Part shown: piece after piece, positions 10,844 to 23,200 of the stretch
Layout: each line of letters opens with the position of its first letter
Numbering within the stretch: the stretch's first letter is position 1
Source of the DNA: Echinococcus granulosus
Taxonomy: Eukaryota; Platyhelminthes; Cestoda; Cyclophyllidea; Taeniidae
Reading direction: 5' to 3'
Assembly (NCBI RefSeq): GCF_000524195.1
Contig: NW_020170390.1
Coordinates: forward strand, 1,112,982-1,176,981
Length of the DNA stretch: 64,000 nt
Notes under the pieces: model-generated
What the model was told of the DNA's origin: nothing
Database searches by the model: none
What the model saw: the letters and a program-made list of their open reading frames with translations, nothing else
Made by a program: the position numbers and the translations under genes

Positions 10844-11866
10844 GTAGTACCTATTATGTTTTTCCCTTAATAACTTTATATCGCATACATTACTTTGTAT
10901 GTAATTGCTCTACAGATAAAAAACATACGAGCTTATTATTGGTGCTTGCTTCAGCTTATAAATGGCTTTATTGGACAAGTTGCTCTACCTTCACATTTAT
11001 CACAGCGTAGTGTTCGTAACAGCGCGAAATTGAATACGTTGTTAAACCAGTCGCGGCATTTAAAATATGTATTTTGTGCTATCATGTAAAATTGTTGGAT
11101 GCCATTCATAATTCATACCTGGTTTAAATGTTTGCATTTTTAAGTGTTTTTGTCTTTATCCTCAATTTCCTTTTTGACCAAGGCTCGTACTATGCTTCAA
11201 AACAGCAGTCAAGCCTTGGAAGAAGGTGGATACTTCCTTGTCACTGTACCCAACGCGTATGAAATCCTAAGGCGATTGAACCAGAGCAAAGACAGACGGT
11301 CCTTTGGGAACTCCGTTTACTCCATTACCTTCGACGAACTTTACACCACCCACCACCCTCCACCCCTCTTTAAAGCACGCTACCATTTCCAGTTGGAAGG
11401 TGTGGTCGATTGTCCTGAACATTTAGTCTACCCTCCCCTCCTGATTGCCATGGCGAAGGAAGTGAGTTTAGAGTGCATCGAGGGTCCCCTGCCCTTCGCT
11501 GCATTCATGCGCAGGACCGCGCAGGATCGTCCAATGAATATGCACCTCCTGCGCACTATGGACGCCTTGGAGATGTGGCCATCAACGCATCTTTCGAGAC
11601 ACTCTTTGCCCTTGCCCTCATCGCCCAAACGTGGCAGCGGTCATCACGATCGTAGCAGGAGTCCCATAGATCGGTGCGGAAGTACCGCAGGGTGGAGGTC
11701 AGGAGAGGAGTCCTCTGTAGCCGCGAGTGAGGTCGACGCTTACGCCCACGTGGAAAGGAGACGGTACTCCCTACATCTACCTGTCGGCACCATATCCAAA
11801 CAGGAGTGGGAAGCTTTTTGTACATACTGTGTCTTTGTGTTTAAAAAGGTGGTACCCAATAGGTAA
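10328..11866 (+). CDS. RNMT: mRNA cap guanine-N7 methyltransferase
   Basis: Transfers methyl from S-adenosylmethionine to N7 of the 5' cap guanine, completing the nuclear mRNA cap. Two exons, 10328-10843 and 11183-11866, join in phase 0 (donor AAG|GTAGTA, acceptor ACCAAG|GCT) to give 399 aa. In order: a short N-terminal leader; the family block 'QRRRSRIYYMRNLSNWIK' (about 44-61); AdoMet motif I 'ILDLCCGKGGD' (about 83-93); 'SCQFALHYAFES' (about 158-169); then 'GGYFLVTVPNAYEILRRL', 'LEGVVDCPEHLVY' and the C-terminal 'LPVGTISKQEWEAF', all in the order found in animal RNMT. Animal RNMT often has a longer N-terminal extension that is absent here. The start is the first ATG in the open frame; the next codon is also ATG. 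Oddities: Cys replaces the first Gly of motif I, and about 40-50 extra Ser/Arg/Gly-rich residues lie before 'SEVDAYAHVERR'. Confidence 0.93.
11183..11866 (+). CDS. RNMT: RNMT exon 2 (terminal)
   Basis: 227 codons plus TAA. It starts at GCT CGT after 'ttgaccaag' and carries the cap-binding C-terminal half. The end 'CVFVFKKVVPNR' is close in position to the end of other animal RNMTs, so no further coding exon is expected. Confidence 0.9.
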   Translation, partial: ARTMLQNSSQALEEGGYFLVTVPNAYEILRRLNQSKDRRSFGNSVYSITFDELYTTHHPPPLFKARYHFQLEGVVDCPEHLVYPPLLIAMAKEVSLECIEGPLPFAAFMRRTAQDRPMNMHLLRTMDALEMWPSTHLSRHSLPLPSSPKRGSGHHDRSRSPIDRCGSTAGWRSGEESSVAASEVDAYAHVERRRYSLHLPVGTISKQEWEAFCTYCVFVFKKVVPNR

Positions 11867-13547
11867 TGACAATCTTGGTATTGGTTTTTGGATTGAATAC
11901 TTGGATGTTTCCAGTATCATCCATCCGACGTGAACTCGACACCAATCCTGAAAGGGATTGGACTTACAAATTTATCCAATTTGGCGTTTTAATGACTTCA
12001 CAACATTTCCTCGAGCGGCCAGAAATCCTGCTCCAATTAACACTCACAGCATGGATATGCGTTAAAGCCGATACTTTTGCTCTAACACCTTGCGGTGCAT
12101 ATTTCTACATCATTTTTTTCCGAGAGAAACCGCATTTTGCTTGTGATAATTCACCGCACGTTCTATGCTGTACCTTTTTAAAGTAAATTGCACCGTCGCT
12201 GAATAGGGTTCTCTAGTAACTGGCTTGTACGAATAAGCGGGAAGAGTACGAAGTATGCCCATCTTATGGCCAACCGAGATCACTATAGGCACGGTGGTCT
12301 CCAGGCGTGTGTATTTGTACTATTCGATCAATTTTGCTCTTTTAGGGATTAGTAACGTGCTCAAAGTACATCTGCATGTGATATTCGAGTGGGACGTTCC
12401 AGAATGTTCAGAAATCAACCTTGAAAAGGTCTCTAGGAAATTGAAATATGAGCGTTTTTCTTGCGGTTCCAGGTATCTACACCACTTTTATTCCAATATT
12501 TTCGGTTTTTTTCTAATTTACGTAATTGGGTGTCGCTTCCCCAAGATAATCTTGAGGGCACAACCTCGTTGTATGAATGGGACTGCAATTCTGTGAAGTA
12601 TCCATGCGCAGATCGAACTGGAATTTCTCCAAAATTTATTACATCGAAGTCTACCACCCACCGCCCAACTGCTTTAGAACACGTTGTAATAAAGCGTCTG
12701 CTTAGGCTAACGAATGAATCAAACCGCTCGTGTCTGAAAGGTTGAGATAATGTGAGTTCCTAACTCCTTCGAGAGACGCCGTACTAACTCATACATCTAC
12801 CCGAAATCTGCCTCAACCGTTATGGCACGCATTTATCCGTAAGGTTCATGACAAATTGTAAGGGCATTTGGCTAACCCGTTTCCCCCAAGTAGCCAATGT
12901 ATTCCCTAAAAATCCACATCTAGGGACTCCTACCGTAAAAAAAGCCGTACGCATACATAAAAGATGACCCCCTTTTCCAGTGAAGTTTTCATTACACAAA
13001 TTGTTCCTTCCTTCGTAAGATAATCTTGCGTATCAGATGCTACTAAAAGTTCTACTCATTACTAGACCAAACCTAAATTTCTCAACATGGACGGATGGAG
13101 TCAGGGTGTTACTGACAGACAAAAGGCAGAAGTGTACGCGCATTCAAAACTTTTGTTTCCAAGGGTAAATGACACTGTGGTGTATGAGATGGGAGAAGGA
13201 TCTGCTGCCACAAAGTCCGAAGAAAGCAAAGGAGGAAAAAGTTGAGAAAGGTGCAAGCGTGGACAAAAACAACGCATGTGTGCGTACGAATGTGTGCGTG
13301 TTTGTTTGCGCGATTTCTTATGTACAAGAATAACCCGAACCCAGATCAACATCAACGATAATAATCGGAATCCGTATACCAAAATAAAGCGATCGGAGGG
13401 AGAGAGGGAGGGGAACTGTGTTGTGCGACAAAGAGAAAAATGTAGATGGTAGTGGACAATGTAAGCTCATTTAAAAAGCAACTAACGGAAGAGGTGGTGG
13501 AACTTGGTAGAAAGAGGGAAAGAACATGATAGGTACTTCCAACACTA
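11867..13547. other. Convergent intergenic region between RNMT and SSBP
   Basis: It must contain the 3'UTRs of both genes. An AATAAA on + at 12688-12693 is a candidate RNMT poly(A) signal. 'tttatt' at 12635-12640 (AATAAA on -) is a candidate for SSBP, which would make the 3' ends overlap. No coding exon was recognised. Confidence 0.5.
12688..12693 (+). terminator. Candidate RNMT polyadenylation signal (AATAAA)
   Basis: A canonical hexamer about 820 bases after the RNMT stop; I found no closer AATAAA. The only support is motif and position. Confidence 0.3.
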
Positions 13548-14284
13548 CTACTCTTGCAAAAAGAGAGCCGCCGAGGCCTCGATATCCTTCAAGGGACAGA
13601 AGGGCTTCTGCACAGATGACGCTGAGGGTAGTAGGTCACCGGAAGTAGAGTCTTGCATTACGTCCGCCAGGTTCGGCATCGTCCGAAGGTCATCACTGCT
13701 TGGGAAGAGGATGTTCGGCGTCTCCGCGACTTTTATCTGATCGCTATCGAAGACCCGGCCGGGGGCAGACGGCCCATTGATCGTCTGGTCCGAGCCCTCC
13801 ATAACCCCAGTGGCGTCGTCGGAACCCGCCAATAGCTCCAGCTCGGGAGCGCTAAGGAGAAGAGCCTCTTCGATGCTTGCCGCCTTGGAGCGCGGAGCGT
13901 CCGAACGCGGAGTCTGTTGCACAGGTGAGGGCGAGAGTAGCTGACTGATCTGCGAAGAGACCGGTGGTGGTTGTGGATGTTGTTGCGGCTGCCCGCCCGA
14001 CACCACGGCTTCATCCACAGACAGACTGTCGGTCTGACCAAAAAAAGCGAAACCATCACCGGTGCCACCACCACTACTGGCTGATGATGGCAGTGGTGTG
14101 GGCTGTGGCTGTACTACCGACGGCAACTGCTCCATCAAGGTCGGATCAAAGAGTATAGAAGGTGTCGTTGAGCCGATATCTGGAGACATCTTGGCAGTAG
14201 ACTGAGGGTTCCCCAAGAAATCGACTGAGTGGCTAAGGCTTGGACCCCACTGCGGTTGCTGCTGTTGCTGCGAGGGAAGCAGAC
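13548..14284 (-). CDS. SSBP: SSBP exon 8 (terminal)
   Basis: The acceptor 'gtgtccag' at 14285-14286 keeps phase with exon 7. A nearer 'tcgcag' would not, so it was not used. It encodes a Gln5 run, then an acidic/Ser-rich tail with '[18 protein letters not shown]', which could be an activation-like or LXXLL-like helix (inference). Ends 'ALFLQE' with TAG at 13548-13550. Confidence 0.82.
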
Positions 14285-17200
14285 CTGGACACCAAAAAAA
14301 GAAAACACCCAGACAAGGTCAAAAATCGAACCACTATGCTTAGTTCCTTTAATTGTGGTTACGATACCTATAAAACCGAATCTTTTTCTCAAAATGAAAG
14401 ACTAATTTTGCACTTTATAGCTAGTCGAAATGAGGACTATTTTAGATATTCTTGTACTGATAGGAGTCGAGATGAATAGGGCAATGGCTTCGCCGAAGAC
14501 GAGTGAGTAACCTTAAAGAGATCCTCTTAAAAATAGCCCATCAAAGAATACAGACTCAAAATCCCCCAGTGCACGCTCGTGTGCGAAGGTTTAAGCTAAT
14601 AGGTCGGATATTTTAGTGGTAAACAAAATACCATGACCACATAGATATTAGCGTCATCGAAAAGGTGACGTATTGGAAATTGTAGTACTGAGAATGGGAC
14701 CTACCATTAGGCGTACAAGGTGACATCTTGAGAGGGAGGGAGCGCTGCTGTTGGAAGGGATGCGGACGACCAAATTGTTGTTGATGCAGGCTAGATTGAA
14801 AGTCGCCATTGGGGGAAGAGCCTGAGAAGGAGGAGGAAGTGGTGGAGGATGAGGAATTGAGGGATCCAACTGCGTTACCATTTACCACCAAGGCTCCCCG
14901 TGGTCCCATCGGACGGGGCTGGTGCCTTAATGTCACCGTGGGAGCAGAGGCGATGGGGAGAGATGGAATGCTCGAGTTGGGACGGAATGCAGCGGCAGTG
15001 ACGGCAGAGGGGGAAGGCAAAAAGGCCTCCAAATGTTGTTCGTTCATAGGCACAAGACCAGGTATCTGGTCGGGAAAAGACGTAGTTTGGTATATTATGC
15101 GTACCTAAATAGTTTTAGTACCGTGCTGAGGCACGCACCTTATCATTGGGGCGCGAGATTCCAGGTGGATACATTTGTCGAGGTTGGGAGATGTATTGCT
15201 GATGTTGAAGCATGGAAGGTGGACCGTTTCTTCCTTGGGCGTAATGAAGACTTGGACCCGGCATCGGAGTTGGCTAAAATGCATCAGAGAACGACACACT
15301 AGAAAACTCGCCCACATCCAGCAACCAAGTTAGGCTGGAAGTTACTCTGCCACACCGAAGCTAGTCATGAGATGGAGTAATGGGAGGCAACGCCTTTAGA
15401 CACATTTGAAGAATCTCTTGCTTTTGGAGGGGTTTACCACGGTGGAATCAATTCAGCGACACAAGTTGAAGGCTTCACTACCATCGTCTAAACATCGAGG
15501 CTGAGTAGATAACCTACTAAATTCACTTCGCACTCTCCATACGATACACTTGAGGGTGGATAGGTTCAGCCACAAAACCGCAAAATATAAACGCAAAAAC
15601 AACGCTCAATTTTCTGTGCTCGAGGGCGCACATCGCCGCACAAGGCCTCGCTTGCTCACTCTAACACACATACACGCATTTGGAAAGTTGTTGTTCCCTC
15701 GAAAGAACGCAGTTCTACACTGAACCGGCTTGGAGAGAGAGAACACCTAAACTCCCTGTTCCACTGGTTTTGCAACACAATTCGAGGCAAGGGGGAATGC
15801 ATTCTCGGTGAATTCCTTTAATGATAAGCGTTACGATTAAGCAGTACAGCTAAGCAGAAATATATGAAATAGGCAATACCTGTGTAGATGAGACACAAAC
15901 ACAAGAAACTTTGGCAACCCTAAACACATTTACTACAAAGTGCCCCAAAATTATAGCCTGTTGGTGACCGCCGATCACGTAAGACTGCGACTGTAGACTT
16001 TCGTGTGATTCCTTTGCCCGAAGCGTTTGAAGTGCGCTAGTTAGGACGCAGATCACCGATTAGAGAGTTGAGCAAACGAGGCTAGCTGAAGTTGATGTTA
16101 CACACAGAGAATACAGGGTAAAAGTACACTCACCTTCCATCCATCTTTCATGCCTAAGAGCACACCAAATCACAAATAATGCCCGTCAAGAAAATTCGCA
16201 GGGAACATTCCTCGCTTCTTCAAAAGGGAAGGTGGTTAATCTACTGAAAATGACAATGATTTCTGTACCACAATGGGAGAAATCACGGAAGCCTAACCTG
16301 CTTTCACTGAGGCAAAGGCAGGCTCTTGGTTGTTTAAAAAAGTCTCCTCACACTCCGCAATTCACTTTACCTTCAATAAACATTTCAAAAACTAGATGTG
16401 GACATTATTAGCCATTCACGCAATTATCTCGGTTTATGGCACAGGCCCATCGTTCTTTTTTTTCAATGACCGCGCCTTCACTTGCGAGTACTTTTACACC
16501 CTAAAGTACACATTGATTCACAAGAACACAGCTATTCCACAGATGGCGGTTAACTCTCCCCCAAACATCCCGAGATGGCACTGCTTGCAACCGAAAATAA
16601 TCGGACGGAAATCGCGTGCCCACGCCTGGGAAGAGGAGGAGGAGGGTTTAATGGCAAGTAGGCGGTTGCACAGTTTTATCGTGAAGCAGGTGAAGTACTG
16701 TCTAGCACTCAATTAAACTATTAATGATTGATACATTATGATAATGTAGTCGGGAGGAGGAAACACGCTGCCAGAAGAGATATGTGCCTTGGGGAAAGCA
16801 GATAATTGCTGTCTTAAAAGGAGCGTAATTAAAAATTAATTTCCCAACCCTTGATTGTACAACATACGGGAGATAAGTACCCGAAATCTGGAGAGAATAG
16901 TATGGCCAAGGAGTGAGCCTGCATTCCACAAATTTTCCCAGAGATCTGCTTGGCTTCGTTAACTACCCTAGATAGCACAGAGGCGTTGGAAGAGTGCAAA
17001 ACTGAATTCGCATTCGAGGAGCAAAAAAACGGCCCAGTCACTAACTGTGAGTGAACAAGTAACGAGCCTGCTGTGACAGTCACGCAGGTCATCTGCTAAG
17101 ACGCCGCAACTTGGGGCCTTTAAGTGGATCTGTTTGCACGCGGTAGTGACACTGGAGTACTCTCGTTTAGCCTACGGTTGGGTTACAGTCTACTTGTGCC

Positions 17201-20200
17201 TCGCTCGGCAGACAACGCCAGCGACATTCGGGGATGGAAAAGCACCACAGTGTAGAAAAATAGCGAAAGAGGCAATAAAAACTTCTTCAACGCAATAGTG
17301 GAGAAAGCCCAGGCTGATGCGGGTCGCACGAGCTCTCGATGCGTTTTCTAAGCCCACAACACCGCGACCAATGGTGGACTTCAGTTTCCACCGATCGCCT
17401 CTGATTGGTTAGGCGCATCAACAAGGTACACACACTTGATTAGCCTTAATCAACAACCATGACAAATTCGCGCTTTATTAAGGCGTCAGAGGTCAGTAAG
17501 TTGCAACACAATCGCATTGAGAACATGGCTGCAAGTTCCAATAGACACTGAAGTCTATTACATGACAAAATTAGTGTCGAGATGGGTGTTAATATCATAA
17601 AATAGCGAAGGAAGGGGCAAACGAAACGAGAATGCTACTCACAACCCGAGCCTTAATCACACCCTTAAAAAGGTACAGTGTCGTGGCAATTACCGAAAGT
17701 CGATAGAGCAAGCACGGTGAGTAGTCTGGGAGAAGAAGTGGGTAGAATATGCGGGAATGCGTGAATGCCATCCGTGCAAGTCCTCGTGCTCACGACGCGG
17801 CTAAGCCACACAGCAAATGCGCAGAGGGTAAAATCAATGAGGACAGTTTAATTTCGGCTTTGCATATCGTGGTGATGGCAGTGGACACATGCGCACATAT
17901 GCATGCACACACACGCACACACATAAAAGCTGCCGACAAAAGACGGATCGCTTGTGAGAGAGCGAGAGGGACACACATACAAGTGTACAAACATACGCGC
18001 ATACACGCGCGCACACACACATGAGAGGACTGGTGACATAATAATCGGTTGAAAGGCACACCCAGGGGGGGGGGAGGCCAAAGCAGCACGCACCCATGCA
18101 CCAACCGCACCCGCACACGCACGGGAGCAGAAGTGGAGCTCACGTGCTCAACTGCTAATTGGCCCGTGAGTGCATGCTTGTGCACGTACGCACGCACCCA
18201 CAACATACGAGACGGACGAGCAAAGTGGAGGGAAGATAGGCAAGAATGCCATGCTATCAAAAGGGACGCGATGTCATAAAAAGAATGTGCATAAAGCCAA
18301 TTACTTTCAAAGACTAAAAAAGGTGGACGTTGGAGAAAAATTTACGAGACGTGGACAGAAAGAATAAAAACGTAAAATCAGTTGAGCCCCAGAGGAAACC
18401 TATAGTGGAAGGTAAAATCACTGAGAGTGTGATTAGAAACATCACCTATTGAGCATGTAGTTTGGAGGCTCATCATCTGGAAAGTGAAATCGCTGTGCAC
18501 AAAAACTTGTCATCAGCGTAGTTTAAGGCTGTGTTGTGAAATAGCGAAAACAAATCTGCGATCACAACAACGCGAAAAACAAAGCAGAGCAAATGTGGAG
18601 GACAATTACCTGTGGACCACCTGGAACAAAGCCTGGATTGGCCAAGCCCTGAAACAGGACGAAAACAAAAACCGAATCATAGCAGGGAGGTAGGAGGGGC
18701 CAGAAGTATCTCGGGGTAAATAAATGCAAATACAATCCCAGCCAAGTATAGTAATAATAACAGTAGTTTGGCATGCACATGCTGAGTAAGTCAGTAGCTA
18801 GTGAAGTTTGATTTTTATTCTGATTATATAAGCGAAATAAAGCCCCCCGCCCTTTGTGACTCTACCACGTAATACGAGTGATTTCAGTGCGTTCTTGTTG
18901 GAGTGAGTGCAAATGGGACACAGAACTTTGGTGCAAAAATAACTAGGGTAGTTTTAGGGTCAAGTAGCCAGAATAGAACCAAACGAAGGTACGCAAGCGA
19001 TCGCACACTAGAGGTGCTCAGGTGAAAGTTAACCGTTGATTGATTGATCGGAGGTGAGAACGCACGCACACGCACACACACACGCACATGGGCACGCAAC
19101 TTGAGCACGCATTGGATACACGCACAAACCCATGCACGCCTGAAGCAAAGCAAACGCTCCGAGGTAGTGAGGTAATGAACAAGTGGAAGGCAAAGCACGA
19201 ACTTACGTAGTCGTAGAAAGCACGAGCATCAGGGGAGTGCTTGAGAACATCGCGTCTCTCTGGTGCGGCGCAGTAGAGATCCCAAAACACACTAAGATGG
19301 GGAGGGGAAGTTAGTAAACAATTTTACTCTCTCAACTGCTAAAGTATGCTGCCGTCTTCGATCAGAAGATGATGATGATGGCTCAGCAATTGACCGTAAT
19401 AGGAGGAGGAAAATGCCAAACAAGCACAGACAAGCACCTTAAATATTAAAAGTTAAGTAATGTTCAAGAGCGGAGATGACCTTAAATTGCTAATTACTGG
19501 TCTTTAGCGAGAAATCAAACCCTGAAGGCGATGGGCACGGGGTTATTGGTCGACTTCTGCTCCCATTAAGCACATTGTGAGAGGAAAACAAGAAAAGAAT
19601 GAGAGTGATGTCGTTTTTAATTAAGTACTGAACTCCTCTTGATGTAAATAACACAACAAATGCTTGAAGGTAGGTAGAAAAAAAACAGCATTCGACGTTG
19701 CGTAATGAATCAAGACGACTAAGAGGATATACAGGAGGGAGAGGAAGGTTGGGAGTTGTGGGAGGCATCCCAAAGTCGACCACTGTACTACTAATCGAGG
19801 CCACACCACATGTGGCACGTGAGTTGAGAAACGAGAGAGCAAGAGAGGGGAGCAGCAGCAACAGTGCTAAGAGCGGAGAACATTTCCACGCACTGGCGCC
19901 ACCACCACAGTGTGCATGCACACACGCTTCACCTTGAAGTGTTTATAAAGGCTGCAAAATTAGGCTAGAGGCTTATCCTTGAGGCTCGGAATACGAGTGG
20001 GTCAGCAGCCTTGTTTATCTTGAAGCGAAGTGATGTAAATAAGAACGGACCACCGTTTCTCAGAGGCCTTGCAAGTACACCTTCGGATGGTGGACGGTTG
20101 GTAAGCCAACATCAAACGTACAAATTAACTTACCCGTGCGAAGAACAAAATAAGATTGGGTTTGAGAAGCGGAGGAGGACTAACTTAAATAGGGTGCTCG

Positions 20201-23200
20201 GAACAACAGAATATGCCGACGCAAGTAAGACTTGTCCACCTAATTTTGCAAGCGATCGAAGTCAAAGGTTACAGATGAAGTACTGACAGAAAGAGGACTT
20301 TTAGCACACTGTTTTGATAAAAATTTGAATAGCATTTTGACTACAAAAAACCGAGCCTTAGATAACACTTTATGAAAATGTAGCAAAAAACAATTGGAAG
20401 AGAGTACGACGACTAATAAGGACAACGAGCTTACCTCCACCATGAAAAGAGAAAACCAGGGGCCTCGTTGGGAACAATGTGCTTCTCCCATCCGATCTTA
20501 AGGAAAAAACAAAGGAGCATAAGTGTTGAGAATTAAGGTGTGTTCGCAAATAGTTCGAACATGCTTTCACAGTGGGTTCAATACCGCATGAGCACTCCGT
20601 TTCGGCATACACTGAAAAGCTAAGGCCCGATAAAAATAAAACCTTCAATTTTAGCTACAGTTGCCGCAGATCGGCCAAACTCACACGAAACTACGGGACT
20701 TGAGCATGAAGTGGAAAAACGGGATGTGTAAAATGTGCAGAAAGATGAGGAAAAGCAAAAAGCTCACCGTCATTTTAGGTGCATTACGGAGATGGTCATT
20801 TAATCGGGATAAAAAAACGATGCACCCAACGGTAATCTTATTTTTTGACTCCAAACCAATAACCACAACAACGCTCTGGGCTCGACTCTCAGCCGCCTTG
20901 AGCGGGGTAATCGTTACTCAGGTCTCCAGCTTATCTAAGCAATACATAAACAGGAGGGAGCTGGATTAATCTGGCAGGCGAGGCGTGTGCGATCAAACAG
21001 GGCTAGGCAGAGGAGGAAGCAGCGGCAGAATACCAAGCCCAGGGCCTGCGCTCACGCACGCGCGCGCGCACGCACATGCAGCACAGACTGCTGATAACAA
21101 GCAGCCCTCCCGCCCCCATCTCGACCTGCAAGTGGAGCACAATGCCGGCGAAGTGCCGTTTGCATAGCTAGAAACCTCAACAACGCGATGGCACTGGCAG
21201 CGCCAATGTGTATGGGAATTCATCCACCTGGAATGGATAGTCACAAAACAACGAATCGATGGTCGGCGCACCTACACACACGCGCTTGCATCGAGATTAC
21301 GCAAACAATGGTGGCATGAAAGGGGAACGCTAGGGTTGATCCAAAGCGAATTCCATTATTCATCAAGGTCTCACTCACAAGTTTTTGGAGTAAATTGCAT
21401 CCCTTTCACAAAAATGCCACTCGCCTCAACTGGGAGGATTTCCCAACGCTATGCCAAATTTTTTCACCATCAATCGAACACATGGAATCTCGTAGTTCGT
21501 TACACCAGAACCTTCTTTTACGAATAGCTCCATTCACTCGAAGCAGGCTCTACAAGAAACAGCTTAGCACTCAAACCGAGCGTAAATCTGGAGGTTGGTT
21601 TGCGCTTCTGAAAAATCTGTCCAAAAAGATCGCTAGCTCTCTAGTGTAACTTAAAGCCATCATTTGAACGCGCTCGTAGTTGTGGTCGTAATTAGAGGTA
21701 GGGAACGTTTTCCAGCTGTCGCAACAGAGCCGCCAATTTCGGTTCGTTCAAGCCATTTGCAGATGAAAACACGACAGATAAATCCACCACCATGTTGAGC
21801 ATTAACCTGAAGACAAATTCTCGATTCCTTTTACAGAAAACGCTTTTCCTCTATTGCAATTTACAGGCATTCCACCTACCACGCCCAAAGTTACAATTAC
21901 TTCACCAAGCTGCAGTGATACCCGGCTTACTATCTAGCTATGATAAACTATTACATCTTCCACTTCCACGGCCCCCAGTGCAAATATGAGAGTGCAATAA
22001 TTATTTCTGTCAAATCCAAAGGCTAAAGGAGTAAAAGGATGTAAGACCCAAAGAAAAGTATGAACCCCTAATGGCGTTTCTATCAATTCGTCGGCCAGCG
22101 GCACTGGGTATTAGCCGAAACGTCAGTCCAAGCCCAATAACTGCAAATATGGATGCAAACAGTTACCAGTAGAGAAGAAGAGACTCTTTTTAAGACAACA
22201 GAAAGGAGAGAAATGAAAGAATCCAATATTTCGGCTAGCAAAAATTACAATGTAGCATGAAGACCAAGACCGAAGAAAGAAGGCGAAAAAAGCTGAGAGT
22301 AAAGCGCAACACAGAAAACAAGTAGGAGAACCGAATAAGATTATTTGAGTCCAACGGAATCACTAGGGTGAGCGGGATGGAGGAGTACTGGCAACTTCTA
22401 GTTCAGTCAGTTTGAGCTGACCTCGGATTCGGGTGATATTGAGGTGGTACGGGGAAAAGAGGGCGATTTAAAGCCACACATGAGCACAAGGTATGCAAGA
22501 CAAGGCTCACACTGAAACACAAAACCATCTGTTGTGGATCCATTTTAGGATGTCAAGAAGGAACTCGAGAAGGGACGACTAAGTAGTATTATTTTGATAA
22601 GCGAATTACTTCTTACAGATAGCAGTGGGAACACCGAAAAGCCATCACAAAACAGGACAGAAATATAAAAAATTAGAAGCCCAAACGACCAAATCGAAAC
22701 GGGTGTACAGAAGGTGTAGTGCCTTACGATGGTTCGAATGCGCATTGTTAATAGATACTATTAAGAGCTAATCCCAAAAAATTCACTTTTTGATCAGTTG
22801 AAAAAGCATTGAAGCTCTAGTAAGGGATAATCCGACTGATTCATGATGCAGAAACAGTTGCTAAAGTGCTCGATGTGAGAGGTTTAGAGGGATCACGCGC
22901 ACCAGTATAACTTGGCCCTTTTAAGTAGCATTTCTCTTAAAATAGTATCCAAGCTAAGCCGCAAGATGTTAAGCCTCGGACGCCAGGAGACAAAATTTGG
23001 CAACATCACATTAGTGAAACAGAAACGATGACACCGTGAAGAAATTACTTGGAGTAGTTTTGATAAACTAGTCCGCATATGGGGAATGTTATAGCTTATG
23101 GGATGAACTCAGCTTAGACCGATATACACTGGACAATCGTCACAGCAGAGCATTAGAAGTGCAACAACAAGAAGCACCATAAGAGGCGCTAAAAAGCAGC

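Noticed and set aside
17749..18279. Overlapping open frames on both strands
   Set aside because: They arise from CA/CG dinucleotide repeats inside an SSBP intron.
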